Origin: Bacteroidetes bacterium B1(2017)
Lineage (GTDB): Bacteria; Bacteroidota; Bacteroidia; UKL13-3
Direction: 5' to 3'
Length of the DNA: 64,000 bases
NCBI GenBank assembly: GCA_002256395.1
Contig: NKJG01000004.1
Coordinates: 326,270 to 390,269, forward strand
Every line of letters begins with the position of its first letter. Within the stretch, counting starts at the first letter, position 1. Both the position numbers and the translations under genes were made by a program. Under the pieces are notes generated by a model. It saw nothing but the letters and a program-made list of their open reading frames with translations. It ran no database searches and had not been told where the DNA came from. Positions 49,893 through 59,978 of this stretch are shown piece after piece.

Positions 49893-52577
49893 ATGGAAGA
49901 GAATATAAACGACGATAATACACCGGATGAATTAGATCCAGAACAACCCAAAGAATACCACGTGAAGGCGGTTAATGGCTTGTACGAGAACTGGTTTCTA
50001 GATTATGCCTCGTATGTTATTTTAGAAAGAGCCGTACCTGCCATCGAAGATGGGTTAAAACCTGTTCAACGTAGGATTCTTCATAGTATGAAGGAAATGG
50101 ACGATGGCCGCTTTAATAAGGTGGCTAACGTTATTGGCCAAACTATGCAGTACCATCCGCATGGTGATGCTGCCATTGGCGATGCCATGGTGAATCTTGG
50201 CCAAAAAGACCTATTAATTGAAACCCAAGGAAACTGGGGTGATGTTAGAACAGGTGATTCGGCTGCTGCTCCTCGTTATATTGAGGCTCGTTTATCTAAA
50301 TTTGCCCTAGAGGTTGCCTTTAATAAACAAACCACTCTTTGGCAAAACTCCTACGATGGTCGTAAAAAGGAACCGATAACTCTTCCAATGAAATTTCCTT
50401 TGCTTTTGGCTCAAGGGGTTGAAGGTATTGCCGTAGGCTTAGCTACCAAAGTTATGCCTCATAATTTTTGCGAACTTTTACAAGCCAGTATAGATCATTT
50501 AAAAGGTAAATCATTTGAACTTTACCCAGATTTTCCTACGGGTGGTTTAGTGGATGCCGCAAATTATAACCAAGGCAAAAAAGGTGGCAAAATTAGGGTC
50601 AGAGCTAGAATTGAAGAGGTAGATAAGAAAACACTCTTTATTAAAGATGTTCCTTATGGCGTTACTACCATTCAGCTAATAGATTCGGTAATTAAGGCTA
50701 ACGACTCTGGTAAAATTAAAATCAAGAAGGTAATTGATAATACCGCTAAAGATGTTGAAATAGAAATTCAATTGGCACCTGGTGTTTCTCCTGATAAAAC
50801 CATTGATGCACTGTATGCTTTTACAGATTGCGAAGTGAGCATTTCGCCAAACGCCTGCGTTATTGTAGATGATAAACCTGTGTTTTTAGGTGTAGATGAA
50901 CTTTTGCGTTTATCTACCGAAAAAACAAAAGACCTCCTTCGTCAAGAACTTGAAATTAAACAAGCCGAACTTGAGGAGCAATGGCATTATAGTAGTATTG
51001 AGAAAATATTCATTGAGAAGCGCATCTACCGCGATATTGAAGAATGCGAAAGCTTTGAAGATGTAATTGATACCATTTGGAAAGGCATGAACAAATTTAA
51101 GAAATTGTTCCGCCGCGAACTTACCGAAAATGATATCCTTCGTTTAACCGAAATAAAAATTAAACGTATCTCTAAATACGATTCGTTTAAGGCCGACGAA
51201 ATTATGAAAGGCCTTGAAGCGCAACTGCAACAAGTAACCTACGATTTAGAAAACTTAAAAGCATATGCGATTAAATATTTCGAAAATTTACTAAAGAAAT
51301 ACGGCAAAGGAAAAGAACGCAAAACCGAAATAAAAACCTTTGATACCATTGATTCTAAAACCGTAGCAATTGCCAATCAAAAATTATACGTTAATAGAGC
51401 CGAAGGCTTTGTGGGTATTGGTCTTAAGAAAGATGAATACGTGTGCGATTGTAGCGATATTGATGATATTATTGTCTTTAGAAAAGATGGTAAAGTTGCC
51501 GTAAGTAAAGTTCAGGAAAAGGCTTTTATTGGTAAGGATATCATTCACGTAGATGTGTTTAGGAAAAACGATGAACGTAGAATCTATAATTTGATTTACC
51601 TCGACGGCAAAACAAAGGTTAGTTATGCAAAACGTTTCCCTGTAACTGGTATTACGCGTGATAAAGAATACGATCTTTCTCAAGGCACCCCTGGCTCAAG
51701 AATTTTGTATTTTACCGCCAATCCTTCTGGAGAAGCCGAGGTTGTGAGCATTACGCTAAGTCCGCTTAGCCATGCTCGTAAGCTAAGTTTCGATTTCGAT
51801 TTTAGCGAATTGGCAATTAAAGGACGTAGTGTTCAAGGAAATATTGTTAGCAAATATTTAGTTAAAGGCATTAAACTTAAATCAAAGGGTATCTCAACTC
51901 TTGGTGGCATTAATCTTTGGTATGATGATTCTATTGGTAGAATAAATACCAACGAACATGGTAATTTCTTAGGAAATTTCCTTGGCAACGATTTAATTAT
52001 CTCGATTTATAAAGATGGTAATTACGAACTCACAAACTTTGATGTGAGCAACCATTATGAGTATGAGCAATTATTGCACATTTCTAAATTTAAACCCGAG
52101 CGCCCTATTAGTGTGGTTTACTTTGATGCCAAAGCCAAACAATATACCATCAAACGCTTTTTAATTGAAACTCAAACACTCAATAAAAAGTTTATGTGTA
52201 TCCCAGAAGAAAAAGGGAATTACATTTTACTTGCTACAGATTATAAAAATCCAGAAGTAATTTTAACCACTGGGAAAGGCAAAACCTTGGCAGAAGGTCA
52301 AATAAATCTTTCGCAATTTATTGACGTAAAAGGTTGGAAGAGTATCGGAAATAGATTTGCAGGAGCCGATTTAACAAAATTAGAATTGCTTCCTCCCGAT
52401 CCCCAAGATGAAATAGACGAACAAATTCAGGAAGTAGAAGAAACGCTTGTGAACGAAGACTTGTTTACCGAAGAACAAGAGAAAATTAAAAAGCTTCTTG
52501 AAGATGATCCTGAATCTAATGAGGTGAAAAAAACAAAAGGTCCCAAAATAGATCCTGAACAACCAAAGTTGTTTTAA
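49893..52577 (+). CDS. parC: DNA topoisomerase IV subunit A (GyrA/ParC family)
   Basis: The 894-aa protein has the type IIA topoisomerase A core: the winged-helix start YASYVILERAVPAIEDGLKPVQRRIL, the quinolone-region HPHGDAAIGDAMV, and active-site Y129 in AAAPRYIEARL. A C-terminal propeller follows, ending in a Glu/Asp-rich tail with a PKLF end. It decatenates chromosomes together with ParE, which is not in this window. The length and lack of a GyrA-box (QRRGG-like) favour ParC over GyrA. The RNase P RNA gene follows. Confidence 0.88.
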   Translation: MEENINDDNTPDELDPEQPKEYHVKAVNGLYENWFLDYASYVILERAVPAIEDGLKPVQRRILHSMKEMDDGRFNKVANVIGQTMQYHPHGDAAIGDAMVNLGQKDLLIETQGNWGDVRTGDSAAAPRYIEARLSKFALEVAFNKQTTLWQNSYDGRKKEPITLPMKFPLLLAQGVEGIAVGLATKVMPHNFCELLQASIDHLKGKSFELYPDFPTGGLVDAANYNQGKKGGKIRVRARIEEVDKKTLFIKDVPYGVTTIQLIDSVIKANDSGKIKIKKVIDNTAKDVEIEIQLAPGVSPDKTIDALYAFTDCEVSISPNACVIVDDKPVFLGVDELLRLSTEKTKDLLRQELEIKQAELEEQWHYSSIEKIFIEKRIYRDIEECESFEDVIDTIWKGMNKFKKLFRRELTENDILRLTEIKIKRISKYDSFKADEIMKGLEAQLQQVTYDLENLKAYAIKYFENLLKKYGKGKERKTEIKTFDTIDSKTVAIANQKLYVNRAEGFVGIGLKKDEYVCDCSDIDDIIVFRKDGKVAVSKVQEKAFIGKDIIHVDVFRKNDERRIYNLIYLDGKTKVSYAKRFPVTGITRDKEYDLSQGTPGSRILYFTANPSGEAEVVSITLSPLSHARKLSFDFDFSELAIKGRSVQGNIVSKYLVKGIKLKSKGISTLGGINLWYDDSIGRINTNEHGNFLGNFLGNDLIISIYKDGNYELTNFDVSNHYEYEQLLHISKFKPERPISVVYFDAKAKQYTIKRFLIETQTLNKKFMCIPEEKGNYILLATDYKNPEVILTTGKGKTLAEGQINLSQFIDVKGWKSIGNRFAGADLTKLELLPPDPQDEIDEQIQEVEETLVNEDLFTEEQEKIKKLLEDDPESNEVKKTKGPKIDPEQPKLF

Positions 52578-52611
52578 GATTATTTCTATATAAATTATTT
52601 AGGCTAATATG

Positions 52612-52619
52612 TATATTTG
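52612..52619 (+). promoter_or_regulatory. -7 box of rnpB
   Basis: TATATTTG matches TAnnTTTG exactly. With the box end near -4, transcription would start at about 52623, the 5' end of helix P1. Confidence 0.6.
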
Positions 52620-52621
52620 CC

Positions 52622-53020
52622 TAGCAAAACAGATTATCGCTACGCCTTAGGGTGGAGAGGAAAGTCCGGGCAACTTAAGCAGCATACTTCCTAACGGGAA
52701 GGGTTTCCATTATAATGATAGAAATACAGAAAGTGCCACAGAAAATTAAACTACTCTGCTGCAAAGTAGAGAAAAGGTGAAAAGGCGGGGTAAGAGCCCA
52801 CCGCCTATTTAGCAATAAATAGGGCAGGGTAAACCTTATGTGTTGCAAAGCCAAATAGGCAAGAAATAAAAGGGTGTTCGCTTAGCACCAACAACCTCAG
52901 GTTGTTTTTCTTGCGGGTAGGCTGCTACATCTTATTAGTGATAATAAGAGCAGATAAATGATAGTCGCAAATTTGGTCAAAAGCCATTTTTGAACAGAAC
53001 CCGGCTTATAGTTTTGCTAA
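52622..53020 (+). ncRNA. rnpB: RNase P RNA (type A)
   Basis: The transcript carries the universal conserved regions: GGAGAGGAAAGTCCGGGC near the 5' end (CR I), AGGGTAAACC and the ACAGAACCCGGCTTAT segment near the 3' end (CR V). Terminal helix P1 is formed by TAGCAAAAC (52622-52630) and GTTTTGCTA (53011-53019). It is the catalytic RNA of RNase P, which trims tRNA 5' ends. A promoter box ends 2 bases before it and a GC-rich terminator follows. Confidence 0.95.
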
Positions 53021-53024
53021 AGAT

Positions 53025-53045
53025 AAAGGGGCTTCGGCCCCTTTT
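53025..53045 (+). terminator. rnpB intrinsic terminator
   Basis: AAAGGGGC and GCCCCTTT pair around a TTCG tetraloop and end in a T-run. Confidence 0.85.
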
Positions 53046-53099
53046 CCAATTTTATACATCAACCTAAAACAAACACTAATTATACCTGTTTTTACTTTT

Positions 53100-53429
53100 A
53101 TGATAGACTTACAAAATAGCTCTCAATTAGATCAACTAGATTTGCTTTCGGCACAAAAGGCTGTAATTATTTTTAAGCATAGCACCCGCTGCAGTATTAG
53201 CTCAACCGCTTTAAGCCGCTTCCAACGTGCTTATGCAAACGAAAATCCAGATAATCTGCCGGTTTATTATTTAGATTTACTAAAGCACAGAGATATTTCA
53301 AATGAAATTGCTAACAGATATTCTATCGAACACCAGTCGCCTCAAACGCTGCTTATTAAAAATGGCACCTGCGTGCATACCGCATCCCATATCGAAATAA
53401 ATCTTCAAGAGATAAAGGAACTTTTGTAG
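53100..53429 (+). CDS. ytxJ: YtxJ-type bacillithiol-system redox protein
   Basis: The 109-aa thioredoxin-like protein has the motif FKHSTRCSISSTAL with C31, the single active Cys of the YtxJ (DUF2847) family, and cis-Pro region SPQTLLI. Family members are thought to remove bacillithiol from proteins, which implies the organism makes bacillithiol or a similar thiol. No signal peptide. It is separated from rnpB by the terminator and has a short promoter-like TACTTTTA at its start. Confidence 0.88.
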   Translation: MIDLQNSSQLDQLDLLSAQKAVIIFKHSTRCSISSTALSRFQRAYANENPDNLPVYYLDLLKHRDISNEIANRYSIEHQSPQTLLIKNGTCVHTASHIEINLQEIKELL

Positions 53430-53499
53430 CCTCCTTCTCCTCAATATTAAATTGTCTACTTTCTTCGTTTGATAACAAAAAGTAGTAGCATATCCCTCT

Positions 53500-53544
53500 T
53501 AGCTTGATTTTATTTTATACCAAGCTAGTAGTACCTTGCTACTA
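53500..53544. other. Two adjacent short hairpins downstream of ytxJ
   Basis: TAGCTTG (53500-53506) pairs with CAAGCTA (53521-53527), and TAGTAG (53526-53531) pairs with CTACTA (53539-53544); the two share bases at 53526-53527. The second could be followed by a T-run. They lie in the 139-base gap before the transglutaminase gene and may be a weak terminator. Confidence 0.3.
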
Positions 53545-53568
53545 TCGTTTTTTATACCAAACACATCT

Positions 53569-55527
53569 ATGTCTTTACTCAAAAGTAGAACACTAATTGG
53601 TTTAAGTTTCTTTCTTTTCTTCGGTTCAGCACTAGCTCAAATGCCTAGTGGTAAAGGTAATTTACCCCTTTTCTCTTTTTATAATACGAAGAAATTAGCT
53701 ACCGCTATTTGTAAAAATGCCAATACAGACGAGGATAAGGCCAAAGCAATTTTTGCCTGGATTACCTACCACATAAAATACGATGGGAATAGATATAAGC
53801 AATCCAGTATTAAACGCTATTCTTCCAACCATATCTTATGGCGAAAACGTGCTTTATGCGACGAATATGCAAACCTTTTTAATGATTTATGCAAGGCAGT
53901 TGACGTAAAAAGCTTTACAGTGGATGGGTATTTTAAATCGGCAACTGTAGAGTTCGACGATACTCTTTATACCTCCGAACATGCTTGGAATATGGTTAAA
54001 ATAGATCAGTCGTGGCAATTGGTAGATGTTACCATTTCGGCTGGTTACCTAACCTATGTACCAAGTTTTTTAGAACGATTAAATGCCTTGCTTTTTCGAC
54101 CAATTACACGGTCAAAATTAAAATTTATTAGAAGTCAGGATACAAGTTATTTTTTGTCTGACCCTAATTATTTTGTTGCTACCCATTTGCCCTCCCTGCC
54201 AGAGTTTCAAAATCTCGAATCACCTTTATCGCTCTATGATTTTCAAAATTGTAGAAACAACCGCTGTTATTCCACCCAAAATGCTCAAAGTAATTTAGGT
54301 TCAATAGAAGATTGGAATAATTCAACTCCTAAAGAACGGTTTATTTGGCATGCCGATTCCTCCGTTGCCTTTAATTATAGGAATCAATTTGTTCGTGCTT
54401 TTGATTTGCAGAACGCAGCCTATCAAACCTTACTCGAAATAGGCTATTCGCCTAAGAAAAAAGAAATTCCGTATGATGTGCAAGGACTTAAGAAGGTTCT
54501 TCAATATATCGATTCAAGTAATGCCACTATTCCAAATGCTCGCGCCTATATTCAAGAAGAATATTACCATCGGAAATATAAAAATCAGTACCGCCATAAA
54601 TTGGCTCAAATAAGCATTAAGCCTGTTCTGAACCAAAATAAGCGCACGCTTACTTTTTCAAAAAAAGTTCCTATTAGAAATAAACGTAAGCTTAGTAACT
54701 ACACTCGTGTAGATGCCAATTTACTGACCCAAAAATCTAACCTTCAAGATAAGAAATTACAAATTCAGCAGGAGGATGCAGACAGCAATGCAGAGTCGTT
54801 TAAGAATGAGTTTAATTACAACGAAAAACAAATCAGTAATTTTCTAGATTCAGCAAGAGGAATTGAGAAAAAACTTCAACATAATTTATCAATTATTTCA
54901 GATTCATTATTACCCGCGTCCTACATAAAATTGGCTCAAATTGAACGTTTTCAAGATTTAATTTGCCAACTTACCATGTACTCCAATACCTTACGAATAA
55001 ATCATTTCGACAATTTAGATGATGAGTTACAAGATGCTCAGGTGTTTCGCACTATGTTTAATGATTCACTCAAAGATGCTATTCAAATTCGAAATCAAAA
55101 TGTGCGCGAATGTGCCAGTTTGGAACTAGATAACAATGATTATCTAGGAATTCTAAAACAACTCCATCAGCAAACAAAGCAAATGGTGGATGCAAACGCT
55201 CTCCTTGGTATCGATAATAGTAAAATGTATAGCCAAAGCCTTCAACTCATCTGTGCCAACATCGATAGTATGGTTGCAAATCATCACTATTTAAAAGAGT
55301 ATTTTGTGTATGAAGCTGCCTGGGCTAAACCTATTCTAAAACAAAGTAGAAATCAAGGCAAGCGCCTAAAAGCCGAATTAGCCTATGAAGAGACAAGGTT
55401 TAATGTAAAGCAAAATTTAATTTCTAAACGAAATTTGGCTTACAAAGACCTTTTAACAAAGCTCAGTAAAACCAATAGAGAGTATAAAACAAGTCTTAAA
55501 CCACTTGTTAAAAAGCTCTCACGTTAA
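53569..55527 (+). CDS. Exported transglutaminase-like protein with helical C-terminal region
   Basis: The 652-aa protein has a signal peptide (ends SALAQ) and a transglutaminase-like cysteine protease domain (residues about 55-160): AIFAWITYHIKYDG, the catalytic Cys in RALCDEYANLF, His in SEHAWNMVKID and Asp in VDVTIS. The remaining 400 or so residues are Gln-, Asn- and Lys-rich and mostly helical, possibly coiled coil. It is probably periplasmic or exported. The substrate is unknown. Confidence 0.8.
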   Translation: MSLLKSRTLIGLSFFLFFGSALAQMPSGKGNLPLFSFYNTKKLATAICKNANTDEDKAKAIFAWITYHIKYDGNRYKQSSIKRYSSNHILWRKRALCDEYANLFNDLCKAVDVKSFTVDGYFKSATVEFDDTLYTSEHAWNMVKIDQSWQLVDVTISAGYLTYVPSFLERLNALLFRPITRSKLKFIRSQDTSYFLSDPNYFVATHLPSLPEFQNLESPLSLYDFQNCRNNRCYSTQNAQSNLGSIEDWNNSTPKERFIWHADSSVAFNYRNQFVRAFDLQNAAYQTLLEIGYSPKKKEIPYDVQGLKKVLQYIDSSNATIPNARAYIQEEYYHRKYKNQYRHKLAQISIKPVLNQNKRTLTFSKKVPIRNKRKLSNYTRVDANLLTQKSNLQDKKLQIQQEDADSNAESFKNEFNYNEKQISNFLDSARGIEKKLQHNLSIISDSLLPASYIKLAQIERFQDLICQLTMYSNTLRINHFDNLDDELQDAQVFRTMFNDSLKDAIQIRNQNVRECASLELDNNDYLGILKQLHQQTKQMVDANALLGIDNSKMYSQSLQLICANIDSMVANHHYLKEYFVYEAAWAKPILKQSRNQGKRLKAELAYEETRFNVKQNLISKRNLAYKDLLTKLSKTNREYKTSLKPLVKKLSR

Positions 55528-55645
55528 GCTACAAACCTAATTTTTGTACACTCTTTTAGCTAGGTTCAGAGCTAATCCACCTTTTGTTTATTTCATTTGA
55601 AGGCTAATTTTTGAAATAGATGGATATTTGATACGTTAATACATT

Positions 55646-58135
55646 ATGCCAAAAGCACTCAAAGTAATTCTGATCACATTGTTGATCTTGGTTTCATTGT
55701 TTGGAACCTTATTTATTTATGTTTATCAAAATATTGATGAGCTAAAGAAATATGCTCTTAAAGAAGTTAATCAAATGCTTACTGCAGAGCTAACCGCCAA
55801 AAGTATTGATGTTACCGTGTTCAAAACATTCCCAAAGGTTAGTCTTGCCCTCAATCAAGTTTCCATTGCCGACCCAATTAGGGCTAACAAAAAACTCCTT
55901 CAAGCCGAACATCTTTTCCTTGGCTTCGATATTTTAGATGTGCTTAACAGTAATTATAAAATTCACCTAATAAGCCTCGATAGCGGTTCTGTTTTTTTAT
56001 ACACCAATGGTAAAGGCAAAACCAATTACGATATCCTGAAAGAAACCGAAGCTCCAAGTAAAAAGAAAAAGCCATTTTCATTTCAATTAAATAAACTAGA
56101 ACTTACAAGAATGTCTCTTGAAGTTCAAGATTTACAAAGTAATTTTTCTACCCATACCTACCTTCAAGAATCAAGTCTATCGGGTAGTTTCACAGATAAA
56201 CGGTTTACCATGGACATTGCATTGAAAGGAAATTCAAAATTCATTCAATCAGGTTCATTAACTTTTTTTAAGGACAAAGAAATTGGGGTTCAAACCTCCT
56301 TAGATATCGATCAAGAAAATAATAAATACCAATTTATAAAAGGTAATTTCACCGTAAACCAATTAATCCTTGACCTTACCGGATATATTCAAAACAGTAA
56401 AAATCAAACGGAATATCAATTAGGGTTCAAGGCAAATAAATTGAGCATTCAAGATTTACTTTCAACTTTGCCTGTTTCTTTACCTGAGGCAATGAATGCT
56501 TATCAGAGTAGTGGAAATGTGTTTTTCGAAGGAAGTATTAAAGGAATTCAAACAGCTAATCAAAACCCTCAAGTAAAAATCAACTTTGGAATTGATCAAG
56601 GTTCTTTAGTAGAACCAGATTCAAAAATGAAGTTGGAGCAAATAAGTCTTAAAGGTAGTTTTGATAATGGAAAGTCTGGTTCTTTGGAGGATGCCGTTAT
56701 TGCTATACCAACCTTTAATGCCATTTTAGTTGGGTCAAAAATAAATGGGAATTTAACCGTTTCAAACTTGCAATCGCCTACCCTCAACCTCGATTTGAAT
56801 GGAGAGGCCGATTTAAATACCCTCCATACCTTTTTTAAATTTGCCGATGTAAAAGAAATAGGAGGGAATGTTCAGTTTACACTCACCTTAAAAGGGGAGA
56901 AAAAAGGCGAAGGATGGGATTGGAGTAGTCCGTTCAATAAAGGTATTTTTGCCTTACAATTAGATAAACTCAAATTAAATTATTTAACCAAAGCCCTCGA
57001 AAAAGGAACCATTAAGGCTGAGCTGAATAATAATTCTCTTACCCTTTCGCAAGCAGATTTTGTAATTAACAAATCTGATTTAAAAGCAACAGGAACCTTC
57101 CCTGGGTTTATGGATTTCTTGGTTAAAAAAGGAGCCTCCTTAAATGGGTCTATATCCTTATCATCTGCCTTTTTAGATATAGATGATATTCTTATTTACG
57201 ACTCTTCAGATCCACGAGAAGAAGGTGAACAAGCCCTAGATTATACCATTTCTCTTAAGGCAAATGCAAATCAATTTGTGTACGGAAATTTTAATGCCAA
57301 TAACTTTAAAATGGAGGCTATTCTAAAACCCGATTTGATTGAGTTTAATAATGCTAACCTAAGCACCTGTGGCGGAACATTCTCTGGTAATGGCCAATGG
57401 ATTATGCAGAATAACCTTTACGTACTCAAAAGCTCAAATCAAGCAAAAGGATTAAATATAAACGAGTTGTTAAAGCAGTTTAATAATTTTGGTCAAACAG
57501 AATTTACCTCCCAAAACTTAAATGGAAGTTTAAGTGCAAGCACAGATTTATTAGTGGTTTGGGATAGTAAAATGAATTTAATCTCCGACAAAATGCTTGT
57601 TGTTACAGACATGAGTATTAAAAATGGGGAATTAATAAATTATGAACCTTTAAATTCATTATCTAAATTTGTAGATGTAAATGAGCTCAAAAATTTGAAA
57701 TTTTCGGAACTCAAAAACACCCTCACCATTAAAGATAAAATGCTTACTATCCCTACAATGGATATTCGCAATAATGCATTAAATCTGAACCTAACAGGGG
57801 TTCACTCATTTGAAAATGTATTAGATTATAAAATAAAACTATCCCTATCAGAACTTCTCAGCAAAAAACGTAAACCTCAATCCAATGAATTTGGTGAAGA
57901 AGATGAAAAAACTCGTGGGATAAATTTATTCCTTACCATTAAAGGTCCTATTTCAGATTTAAAGTTTGTGTTTGATCGCAAAGGTGCCAAAGCGCAACTA
58001 AAGCAAGATGCCAAACAAGAAAAGGAAAATATAAAAGAGATATTAAAACAAGAGTTTGGTATCAAAAAAGATTCAACTCTTAAAAAAGTAGAAAAAAATG
58101 AAAACAATGATGAATTGGAATTTGAAGCCAATTAG
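55646..58135 (+). CDS. AsmA-like inner-membrane protein
   Basis: The 829-aa protein has one N-terminal transmembrane helix (VILITLLILVSLFGTLFIYVYQ) and a long periplasmic beta-rich repeat region starting KKYALKEVNQMLTAELTAKSIDVTVFKTFPKVSLALNQVSI. This is the AsmA/TamB-like (VPS13-chorein-type) bridge fold thought to move lipids between membranes. The last 50 residues are lysine- and glutamate-rich. The next gene, a barrel protein, overlaps its end by 38 bases. Confidence 0.82.
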   Translation: MPKALKVILITLLILVSLFGTLFIYVYQNIDELKKYALKEVNQMLTAELTAKSIDVTVFKTFPKVSLALNQVSIADPIRANKKLLQAEHLFLGFDILDVLNSNYKIHLISLDSGSVFLYTNGKGKTNYDILKETEAPSKKKKPFSFQLNKLELTRMSLEVQDLQSNFSTHTYLQESSLSGSFTDKRFTMDIALKGNSKFIQSGSLTFFKDKEIGVQTSLDIDQENNKYQFIKGNFTVNQLILDLTGYIQNSKNQTEYQLGFKANKLSIQDLLSTLPVSLPEAMNAYQSSGNVFFEGSIKGIQTANQNPQVKINFGIDQGSLVEPDSKMKLEQISLKGSFDNGKSGSLEDAVIAIPTFNAILVGSKINGNLTVSNLQSPTLNLDLNGEADLNTLHTFFKFADVKEIGGNVQFTLTLKGEKKGEGWDWSSPFNKGIFALQLDKLKLNYLTKALEKGTIKAELNNNSLTLSQADFVINKSDLKATGTFPGFMDFLVKKGASLNGSISLSSAFLDIDDILIYDSSDPREEGEQALDYTISLKANANQFVYGNFNANNFKMEAILKPDLIEFNNANLSTCGGTFSGNGQWIMQNNLYVLKSSNQAKGLNINELLKQFNNFGQTEFTSQNLNGSLSASTDLLVVWDSKMNLISDKMLVVTDMSIKNGELINYEPLNSLSKFVDVNELKNLKFSELKNTLTIKDKMLTIPTMDIRNNALNLNLTGVHSFENVLDYKIKLSLSELLSKKRKPQSNEFGEEDEKTRGINLFLTIKGPISDLKFVFDRKGAKAQLKQDAKQEKENIKEILKQEFGIKKDSTLKKVEKNENNDELEFEAN

Positions 58136-58892
58136 TAAATTATGTTTGCTTATTGCCCTTTCTGGCTTCTTGAATGTAAATGTTCAAGCCCAAAGTAAGT
58201 CTAAATTATCATATGGCTTGGGAGTAAACCTTGGTCTTGGATCTGCCATTGTAGGTTCAGATGCCTATAAAACCTACTCCGATTCTGTAAAATCAAGCAC
58301 AACGGCTCATTACAATAAAGGAATTCATGCATGGCTAAATTATTCGCTAGGCAAAAAAGCCGATTTACAAATTGGTTTAGGATTTCAACAAGTTGGATTT
58401 GCTAGAAAACAAACCAATCTGCAATTTAAAAACCCAACCTATCCTGGTATCGGAGTTGGGTTTATTGAAGATGTATTTAGTCCAAACTCTGGGAGAGAAA
58501 TAACCTATAATTATCGTTTTAACTATATCCAAATTCCTGTTATTTTAAATACGTACTTAGGTCGTTCGGGCGATTTTAAATGGGTATACAATTTCTCCAC
58601 AGGCATTACTCCACAAATTTTGGTTAAGCATCAACTTGTTGCCAATTGCAGTCCTGGATTTAAAATTGATAGTAAAGATCAATTTAAACTTGATTCTTCT
58701 GGGTTTGAGGCAAGGAGAATTAGTACTAGCCTGCAAATTGGAATGAACATTGAATACCATGATACGAAAGAAAAGATCTATTTCTTTCAACCTTTAATAG
58801 GCTTTTATCCTATCTCGGTTACACGTAGCACCAATTCTTCCTATCCTTTTTATTTTGCTCTCAATGTGGGCATGCTTTTCAATAATAAATAA
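58098..58892 (+). CDS. PorT-like outer-membrane beta-barrel protein
   Basis: The 264-aa protein has a signal peptide (ends NVQAQ) and alternating strands (LSYGLGVNLGLGSAIVG, LQIGLGFQQVGF, YRFNYIQIPVILNTYLG, FALNVGMLFNNK) matching the PorT/OMP_b-brl_2 family. The start codon lies 38 bases inside the AsmA gene; ATG codons at 58107 or 58110 could be used instead. The stop overlaps the NUDIX ATG by one base, so this is an operon. Confidence 0.75.
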   Translation: MKTMMNWNLKPISKLCLLIALSGFLNVNVQAQSKSKLSYGLGVNLGLGSAIVGSDAYKTYSDSVKSSTTAHYNKGIHAWLNYSLGKKADLQIGLGFQQVGFARKQTNLQFKNPTYPGIGVGFIEDVFSPNSGREITYNYRFNYIQIPVILNTYLGRSGDFKWVYNFSTGITPQILVKHQLVANCSPGFKIDSKDQFKLDSSGFEARRISTSLQIGMNIEYHDTKEKIYFFQPLIGFYPISVTRSTNSSYPFYFALNVGMLFNNK

Positions 58893-59347
58893 TGGAAATT
58901 AATAGGTTCACCATTCGTGTATACGGTCTTCTCATTAATTCCTCAGGTGAAGTGCTATTGTCCCACGAAAAAATGCCTCATCTCCATTTTACTAAATTCC
59001 CTGGTGGTGGTCTCGAGTTTGGTGAAGGTACGCGTGAATGTCTTGAACGGGAATTTATGGAAGAAACTGGACTAAGAGTTCAGGTTAAGGAACATCTCTA
59101 TACCACAGATTTCTTTCAACCCAGTGCCTTTAATAAAGGCGATCAATTAATGGCCATTTATTATCGGGTTGAACCAATGGATGATTGTAGCCAATTATCT
59201 TTAGAAGAGCGAGAAATTAGTGTGAATGGAAAAATTGAAACTCTTCGTTTTTTTTGGGAAAAAGTGAATAGCTTTGATATAAATTTACTAAGCTTCCCGA
59301 TAGATAAAATTGTGGCACGAAAATTTCTATTAGGCTTAGAAGATTAA
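58892..59347 (+). CDS. NUDIX hydrolase
   Basis: The 151-aa protein has a complete Nudix box at residues 39-61 (GGGLEFGEGTRECLEREFMEETG), with G39, E45, R53, E54, E57, E58 and G60 in register. It cleaves a nucleoside-diphosphate linked compound; the substrate cannot be told. Its ATG shares a base with the preceding stop. Confidence 0.9.
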   Translation: MEINRFTIRVYGLLINSSGEVLLSHEKMPHLHFTKFPGGGLEFGEGTRECLEREFMEETGLRVQVKEHLYTTDFFQPSAFNKGDQLMAIYYRVEPMDDCSQLSLEEREISVNGKIETLRFFWEKVNSFDINLLSFPIDKIVARKFLLGLED

Positions 59348-59358
59348 TACGTACAATT

Positions 59359-59907
59359 ATGAAAAATTTATCTTTTGGTTTATTGGCCTTAGTGCTTGTA
59401 ACCCTTTCTTGTAATAGTTCTAAGAACGGACTTAAAGAAATTAAAACTCCCTTCAACGGTTCAGCTTATGAAAGTAACCGCAGATATTTTAGAGCGGTAG
59501 GTAGTGGCGAAAGTATAAATTTAGAAACTGCCATCAGCAAAGCTAGGTTAACCGCAAACCAACGCATTGCCTCCTCGGTTGAAACCGAAATCAAAAATGT
59601 AAGTGAGAATTACCAAAATGAACGAAAAGCAGATGGTAATTTGGGTGATTTTGGAGAAAGATTCCAACAACTTACTCGCGAGGTAATGAGCACTACCATT
59701 ATTGGTTCAAATAAAATAGATCAAAAAACCTTTCAAAAACCTGATAAAACCTACCAAGTTTGGATTGCTATGGAGCTTCGCAAACGTGAAATGTATAAGC
59801 GACTAAAACAAAAAGCTAAAGAAAGCAATACCCTAAGTGATAAGGAGAAAAAAGCTATCGAGGAAATGATTGATAAGAATCTTGAAGAAATTGACGATAA
59901 GGATTAG
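59359..59907 (+). CDS. LPP20-like lipoprotein
   Basis: The 182-aa protein has a lipoprotein signal (MKNLSFGLLALVLVTLSC) and a mature region RRYFRAVGSGESINLETAISKARLTANQRIASSVETEI, the pattern of LPP20/LPP-like surface lipoproteins. The tail is a highly charged helix (KEKKAIEEMIDKNLEEIDDKD). It lies 11 bases after the NUDIX gene. Location and function are inferred only. Confidence 0.75.
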   Translation: MKNLSFGLLALVLVTLSCNSSKNGLKEIKTPFNGSAYESNRRYFRAVGSGESINLETAISKARLTANQRIASSVETEIKNVSENYQNERKADGNLGDFGERFQQLTREVMSTTIIGSNKIDQKTFQKPDKTYQVWIAMELRKREMYKRLKQKAKESNTLSDKEKKAIEEMIDKNLEEIDDKD

Positions 59908-59928
59908 CTGTAAAATTTATGTTAAGCA

Positions 59929-59959
59929 TTTGATTGGTATTTTTGTTTAGCTATCTTCA
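59929..59959 (+). promoter_or_regulatory. Promoter of the OlsF-like gene
   Basis: TTTG (59929-59932), 19 bases, then TATCTTCA (59952-59959), 19 bases before the ATG at 59979. The -7 box departs from TAnnTTTG at two positions but the spacing is ideal. Confidence 0.45.
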
Positions 59960-59978
59960 CCCAACTATTATTTAATTA

